Shown here one piece after another: positions 7,574-13,135 of a DNA stretch of 13,135 nt. The stretch's first letter is position 1. The number at the start of each line of letters is the position of its first letter. Below the pieces are notes generated by a model. That model was not told the origin of the DNA. It ran no database searches and saw only the letters and a program-made list of their open reading frames with translations. Position numbers and translations under genes: made by a program. Source of the DNA: Pseudozyma flocculosa PF-1 (Eukaryota > Basidiomycota > Ustilaginomycetes > Ustilaginales > Ustilaginaceae); contig NW_006920875.1 of assembly GCF_000417875.1 (NCBI RefSeq), positions 909,036 to 922,170 on the forward strand. Reading direction: 5' to 3'.

Positions 7574-10500
7574 CTAGGCGAACAGCTCGTCGACCCGCCT
7601 CGTACCGCCCACCTCCCATGCCTCGGCTGGCCCGCCGCCATCGACATCCAGATGGGTCGTGTCGAGCCAGAAGGTCGACCGTGTCAGCCGCGGAACCACC
7701 TCGACCCGCTCCGCCGAGTTGACAGTGTGGGTCTCGCACGAGGGTTGGGCGCCATCGCCGATGCCGCCGTTGTGGAGGTCGTCGGGAGGAGGAGGATCGG
7801 CCGGAGAGAGCGTGACGGCGGAGCGGGGCGTCCGCGAGAGTGCCGGACCGACGGGGCGGACGACGACGCTGGGCAGCGTGAGGCAGCCTGGCCGCAGCGG
7901 GATGAGCTGGACGGTGAACTTGGTCTCCCTCGGCAGCGCGGGTGATGACGACGACGAGGGGCGAGGCGGCCGTGGCACCGAGAAGGCGCACCGCTTCAGC
8001 CCACTCACCAGCCAGCACTCAAAGTCGGCCGACACGTCGTAGGTGAACCGCTGCGACGTGGGCTGGGCCCCTCGTGCGTCGTCGCCGTCGTCATCGTCTT
8101 CGTCGTCGTAGCCCCAGTGAAACGATGTGCTGATCGAAACCTCGACATCCACCGGCCGGCCGACGACGATGGTGGCCTGGAACCCGGGGCGCGGGCACGG
8201 CTGAGCTGCGGGCTGCTTGTCGTCGATGCGCAGCGTGACAGAGTTGACGATAGACATGGACGGCACATCGACGGGGATCGTGAGCAGCCGCCAGGGTTGG
8301 GGGGCCGCAGCAGCAGCAGCAGCGGCGTCGCTCGAGCCGTGCGGCTCGCCGGATGGCACCGCTCGTGTCGTCGCGATACCATCGCCCACGGCGTCAACGG
8401 TGGCGGCGTCGGCGGCTGCGATGACTTGGAGCGTAGCAGCCGCGACCCGCACCGCCTCGCGGCCGCCGCCGCCGTCGTCGGGCCAGGTGGCGCGTTGCCG
8501 CCTCCACCACGCGGCGTCAAAGGCGCCCGTCCGCGCCTCGCCCGTCAGCGAAAAGGCGGGCAGGTCGAGCTTGGCATCCACGTACTCGGCCAGCGCGCGC
8601 TCCAGCAGAGTCCTGGCGGGCGAGTCTGGACCGAGCAGACCCTGGTGCTGCGCGGCGGACGTCGAGATCTGGTGCGCCAACGCCGATTGGGCGATGGCCT
8701 TGGCCTCGTCGTTGAGCGGTCGGTAGCGCAGCTCGAGACGCAGCCGTCGTGCTGGCCGCCGTGGCCGATGTTGCGCGCTCGTCGCCTCCCCTGTCGCTGC
8801 CGCCGCCGTCGACCCCTCGTGCCGGCGCTGGATGCGAAAGAGGTACGATGCCGGCTGCCGCGGCGTCACGGTCGTCGTCTGCATCGTGCCGCAGGCGGAG
8901 ACCTCGAGCTGGTCGGCGTCGTCACTGCTGCTTTCCTCTTCGCCCTCGCCTCGGCCGAGGCGGTCGACGGCGAGCCTGGCCGACCGGATGCGCAGCGAGC
9001 CCGTGCCGCCGGTGCTGATGACGAATTTGGAAAAGAGGCTCGAGGCCCGGAAGAAGTCCTGCAAGTTGACGCCGAGCGGCAGCGAGATGGTGAGGCGGCA
9101 GTGCTTGCGCAGCGTCCGCCTCGCGTTGGTCCGGGCGCCCTCGGCAGGTCGGACGACGTACTGCACCGCGATGACGAGGTCCATGCCGCCGTCCTGGCTT
9201 TTGGCGACCAGAGGCAGGCGGAGGCGGACGACGGTCCTCGGCGCCTGGTCGACGAGGCGGATGGCATCGCGGCCTGCCGGCCGTGCGTGGGCTGAGCTGT
9301 CGCCGTCGGCGCCGCTGCCGCTGTGGCTGTCGATCCGGGCGCTGCCGCTGCTGTGCCCGACCAGCTGCGCCTGGGCCACATCGCCGACGACCTCTCCCTC
9401 GGCCGTCGTGATGCTGATCTCGGCCGACTCGATGTGGTTGCGGCCGGAGTGCAGCGCCACCTCGACCTCACGCGGGCGGTCCAGGTGGATCTCGTGGGGC
9501 AGGCCAGCATCCACGTCGATCGCGCCGCCGTCCTTGGGGATGGCGAGCAAGAAGCCGCTGGGTTGCTGCTGCAGCGATGCCTGGGCCGGGGGCAATGGAC
9601 CATGGGCCCCAGAGGCTGCGACCGAGGCGGCGATTGAGGCGGCCGGCGAGGCGTACTGGAAGATGAGGCGGGCGAGGCGGATCTGCGAGACGTCGAGCGC
9701 AAAGGTGCCGTGCGCCGGCGTGCTGCAGAAGAGCTCGAGGTGCGTGACGCCGGGACGCAGCGTGGTGCGGCCGGTGGTGAACCAGAGCGCCTGCTTGTTG
9801 GGGCCCACAAAGCACAGCCGGACATCGTCGACAAACAGGTCGAAGCCAAGCGAAGAGGCGACGGCCACCCGGATCGTCGAGCCGTCCTCGACCTCGGCCA
9901 GCCGTGCGCGACGGCTGATGGGCCGGATGGCGAACGATGGGTTTCCGGCCACCGGAACCTCCTTGTCGAAGGTTGACGCCGCCTGCCGCAGCTCCTGCAG
10001 CAGGAAGCGCGGGTCCTGCCAGAGCTCGATGCGCCGGACGTCGTCCGCCTGGGCCACGTCGAGCTGCGAGGCATCGATAAGCGGACGGCCACGGTCGCCC
10101 TGGCCGGCCCGCAGCGCGGCGCGGATCACGCTGACCCATGCGCGGTCGCGCGGCTTGCCCAGCTGGCGGTGGCACTCGAGCTGTCGAGCCAGGAGGTGTC
10201 CCTCGATGGGCGACGAGCGCTGCTCATGGTAGAGCTCGGTGAGCGAAACGAGGGCCGCATAGGCCTTGTCGAAGCGCTGGCGGTGGAAGTCGAGCGCCGC
10301 CAGCAGCGTCTGCATGCGCAGCACGCCGCCCTTGCGCCCGCCGCCGCGGAGGCCGGCGGCGATGCGCTCGACCAGCGAAACATAGTGCGAGTCGAACAGT
10401 TCGCGGTCCTCGATCGCCTGGCGCAGCTCCGGCCGCGTAATCTGTGGGTACCGCACGTCGTCTGCAGCCTTGCCGTCCGGATCCGCACCCAGGCCCGCTT

Positions 10501-12512
10501 CGGCCTCGGCCTCGGCCTCGGCACCTGGCGGCAGGGGCGGTAGGTCCCTGGCGCACGGCCCAAGCACGCCCTCGTCGTCGGCCGAGAGCGAAAAGGGCTC
10601 CACACCTGGGAGGTGGCCGACGGCCATGCCGAGCTTGTCGAGCTGCCGCCGAGCCAGGTCGAGCAGGTCGGCCTTGGCCGTGTGGAAGATCGGGCTCAGC
10701 TGCTCTTCGACGAGGGTGCTGGTGCTGCTCGTCGGACCGCCAGCGGTGACGGCCATTGCCAGCCTGCCTTCGAGCCGCGAACGCGCAGGGCCGCCGCCGC
10801 CGGGGCCGCCTGCCGTCGACAGGTCGCCGCGCTCGACGAGCCAGGCCTGGCACTGCTCGACGACGTCGAGGGCCGCGGAAAACGACCAGCTCTCGACCAT
10901 GCGGCGATCGACGCGCGCGTTGCTGCGCAGCATGCGCCGCATGGCGCCGATGAAGAGGGGCGCCTCGCGCATCACCTGGACCACGCGGCCCAGCTTGCCA
11001 AGTAGGCTGGCTCGGCGCGCAAAGAGGTAGCAGCGGAAATCAAAGAGGGTGATCTCGCGGCGGCGGATCAGCTCGTGGTACGGCTTCTTGGCCGTCGCCT
11101 CGAGCAGCGGCAGGCTGTCGTCGCCGCGCGCATCGCCGCCGACGGGCGCAAACGACACGTGGCCGCCGAGCAGCGCCTGCTCAAAGACGTTTTCGAGGTC
11201 CTCGTACTGGGCGACGGCGTCCTCCTTGAGCCCGACGCCCTCGAGCGTCTGGGCTAGCGCGTCCTTTGCGAGAAAGTGCGAGCAAAAGTCCCACTGCCCC
11301 TGGCCGCGGCCGAGCTCGCACCGCCGGATCTCGTCCTGCTGGGCGTCGACGGTGCTTGTAAAGGTGGACGCGACGCCTTCCTTGAGGCGCATCAGCAGCT
11401 CGGCCCAGATGGTCGGGTCGATGGCGTGGGCGCCGGGCCGCGCCGGCTGCGACGACATCGGCGGCAGCCGCGTCAGGGTGACGACGTGCTCCTTTTTCGA
11501 CGCGTTAAAGTCGGTGCGGATCTTTTCAATGACGCTGCCCTTGCTCTTGCTCATGAAACGGCCCATGCCGGTCTTGGGCTCCGAGGACGAGGCGGAGCCA
11601 GCGCCCGCGCCCGCGCCGCCCGCCGACCCCCCCCGCCGTGTAGCCCTCGGGAGGCGTGATGACGACGATCAGGTACTCGGGCTCGTGGTTCGATGCGGCG
11701 GGGGCGGCGACCGGCAGCGAGCTCGTCCTCGGGCCGGTGGGCGTGCCAGTCGCCGTCGTCGTGCTGCCCGGTGTGTCGCTGCGCACGGGAGGGGTCGATG
11801 AGCGGAAGGAACCGAGGCCAAACGAGTTGCGCGACGGCGCCGGGGTCGGCGTCGACGTCGGAGTAGAGGCAGAAGCAGAGGCAGAGGCAGAGGCGGCCGC
11901 CTGGGCGCTCTTGGAGTGGAAGAAGGAGAGCGACGAGATCCAAGAGCGGATCTCGTTGCGGACCGTGGTGCGGTAGTGGTCGTTGTCCTGCGGCAATGAC
12001 GCGGCGAAGAGCGGTGTCAAAGGGCAGCATCCGAGTCAGCTTCCATCGGCCGCGCAGAACGGTAATAGCTGCAGTGCCAAAGACGCCAAGAAGGTGAGAA
12101 GCCTGCGGAGGCTGAGACGTCCACTCACCTCGCAGACGACCAGGTAGAGGTGGACAAACGGGCGGTCCAGCAGGCCGCCGGGCGACGCGTCGTCAAAGAA
12201 GCCCGCGTCCCCGCGCCAGCGCTTGATCTCGTCGGTGAGCGGGCGCAGCGCGACCTGGAGCGTCTGGATGGTGCGGATGACGGATCCGCCGGCATTATGG
12301 CCGGGCCTCGCCGCCGCCATCGAGGAGCGGCTCGACGACTCGGCGAGCGACGGGCTTGGCCGCCAGTGGAGGGTGCGGAGGGGCAGCTGGTAGGCGAGCG
12401 AGCTGACAAAGTGGTCGGTGAGGGGCGACGCCAGAAGCGCGCTGTTGGCCGAGTAGGTGACGATGACCCTCCCGCCGCCGCCATCGGCGCTGGAGCTCCC
12501 CGCCGAGGCCAT
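7574..12512 (-). CDS. TRS130: TRAPPII complex subunit, Trs130/TRAPPC10 family, with a frame break in exon 2
   Basis: A specific subunit of TRAPPII, the tethering complex that activates Ypt31/32 (Rab11) in late-Golgi and endosomal traffic. Exon 1 is 12512-12129 (128 codons); exon 2 is 11987-7574. Exon 1 carries the family N-terminus (VTYSANSALL, LPLRTLHWRP, SVIRTIQTLQVALRPL). Exon 2 continues with EYLIVVITPPEGYT, KIRTDFNASKKE, the WDFCSHFLAKDALAQ and QYEDLENVF segment, and FDFRCYLFARRASLLGKL near residue 443. The C-terminal beta-rich part has SADFECWLVSGLKRCAF and KFTVQLIPLRPG. Exon 2 is one base too long: the frame changes at an 8-G run (11634-11627), and seven Gs would give about 1,598 aa. 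Downstream of the break the frame is open for more than 1,330 codons. The start is supported by an in-frame stop at 12593-12591 upstream and a purine at -3. Inserts include an Ala-Ser linker, poly-Ala and an acidic loop (about 8077-8112). Family identification is from remembered motifs, not a search. Confidence 0.87.
11627..11634 (-). other. TRS130: Eight-G run at which the TRS130 frame changes
   Basis: Upstream, the frame encoding EYLIVVITPPEGYTA enters the run as GCG GGG GGG GTC and continues as an Arg-rich string unlike the family. The frame used downstream (GSAGGAGAGAGSASSSEPKTGMGRF, in parts) needs seven Gs. The break therefore lies in a Gly/Ala-rich linker. The length of exon 2 (4,414 nt, one more than a multiple of three) agrees. 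An assembly or sequencing error in the homopolymer is the simplest reading; a natural indel or slippage site is the alternative. Confidence 0.8.
11868..11899 (-). repeat. TRS130: In-frame GAGGCA-type hexamer repeat encoding an Ala-Ser linker in TRS130
   Basis: On the + strand the sequence repeats AGAGGC/AGAAGC units between about 11868 and 11892. Read on the minus strand this gives alternating Ala-Ser residues after SFFHSKSAQAA, followed by a Thr/Pro/Ser stretch. It is a disordered loop between conserved blocks and is likely to vary in length between strains. Confidence 0.8.
11988..12128 (-). other. TRS130: TRS130 intron 1
   Basis: A 141-nt phase-0 intron. The donor is GAG|GTGAGTGG (GT at 12128-12127) and the acceptor is TTGCCGCAG ending at 11988. 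The splice joins HLYLVVCE to DNDHYRTTVRNEIRSW, restoring a continuous family-like N-terminus. Read-through from exon 1 soon meets a stop. Confidence 0.88.
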
Positions 12513-13135
12513 GTCGAGAGGGCGCTGCGGGCGGGCGCTGCAGGATGGGGGTGCGGGGCAAGCGACGTAGGCAGGCCCGCGAAAGTGTGCCTAGATGGAG
12601 TCCAATAGCCTAGATAGGCGGGATATCAAGGCGGCCGGTGGCAGGCTACGGCGACGGGAGCATGCTATCTTCGAAGCGATAAAGGCTGGCAGCCGGCACG
12701 GCGATCGAGGATTTGGACGTCAAAGCAGCAAAGGTGAGCAAGCGACGAGGGGCGACGACGGGTGGAAGCGAGAAAGGAGAGGAACGCTTCGCCTTTTGTA
12801 GGGGCGACTGCAATGGCGAGGGTGACGGCGAGGGCCGAGGGCCGAGGGCGAGGGTCAGGGCAAGGGAGATGGCGAGGGTGAGAAGGAAGCAAGAAGGTGA
12901 GGAGGGCCGGGTTGCGGTCGCGGCGTGTGCGGTCGGGCCACCCTCCTTCGGGTCCTCCCGCAGCGCAGCCCCGCCCCGCCCCGCCTGGCCTGGCCTGGAG
13001 CCGGGGCCCAAGCCAAACGGGCTCGGGTCGCCCGAGATCCGATCGGCTACGCTCCGAAAGGCCAGGTCAGCCAAACCAGTCAGCCAGCCAGGCTGGCTGG
13101 CCAAGCCGGCGGGCACGCCGACGACATTCCTGTCT
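12513..13135. promoter_or_regulatory. Upstream region of TRS130, no gene seen
   Basis: Contains the presumed promoter and leader of the minus-strand gene. On the minus strand an in-frame stop occurs at 12593-12591. GATA-type motifs occur near 12663-12680 (CTATCT and CGATAA), but they are too short to assign. Open frames on either strand here are short and repeat-driven. The neighbouring gene beyond 13135 is not visible. Confidence 0.45.
12814..12886. repeat. Imperfect GGCGAGGGTGA-type purine-rich repeat
   Basis: GGCGAGGGTGA occurs at about 12815 and again at about 12871. Between them are degenerate GGCGAGGGCCGAG, GGGTCAGGG and CAAGGGAGA units. Almost all purine on the + strand, with runs of Gs spaced by a few bases. 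Confidence 0.75.

Noticed and set aside
8117..10232. Long + strand frames (392 and 466 codons) opposite TRS130 exon 2
   Set aside because: They overlap each other and a recognised gene on the other strand and have no family features.
11540..11690. An intron as the explanation for the TRS130 frame change
   Set aside because: The G-run donor would leave about 55 nt, shorter than every other intron here, with a poor donor sequence. Using the GT in GAGTACCTG would remove the conserved YLIVVITPPEG block.

Overview
The window is nuclear DNA from a GC-rich fungus, most likely a basidiomycete (smut- or red-yeast-like). The evidence is spliceosomal introns of about 90-190 nt with GTGAGT-type donors and pyrimidine-CAG acceptors, strong G/C preference at third codon positions, and two recognisable fungal housekeeping genes. 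There are no prokaryotic signals, mobile-element genes, CRISPR arrays or RNA genes that I can support. The lineage is an inference from gene architecture, not from a search.

Layout: bases 1 to about 3,050 hold no convincing gene, only GC-rich, C/T-skewed sequence with many short tandem repeats. About 3,054-3,462 is an ATG-free stretch that looks like the leader of the next gene. Bases 3,463-7,562 (+) encode replicative DNA ligase I (LIG1/CDC9) in 13 exons. I could trace every exon junction in phase to an 875-residue protein with an N-terminal PCNA-binding box and all the ligase motifs. Bases 12,512-7,574 (-) encode a TRAPPII tethering subunit of the Trs130/TRAPPC10 family in two exons, about 1,598 residues if a one-base excess in a run of eight Gs is discounted. 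Bases 12,513-13,135 are the upstream region of that gene, again with simple repeats.

The genes are convergent, with 11 bases between their stop codons, so their 3' untranslated regions almost certainly overlap. They do not share a pathway: LIG1 seals nicks in nuclear DNA, while Trs130 acts in Golgi/endosomal vesicle traffic as part of the Ypt31/32 (Rab11) activating complex. Neither is a new system. The points worth attention are the exon structure of LIG1 (a PCNA box split by intron 1, a 16-nt microexon, a stop-free intron), the frame break in TRS130, and the tight convergent arrangement.
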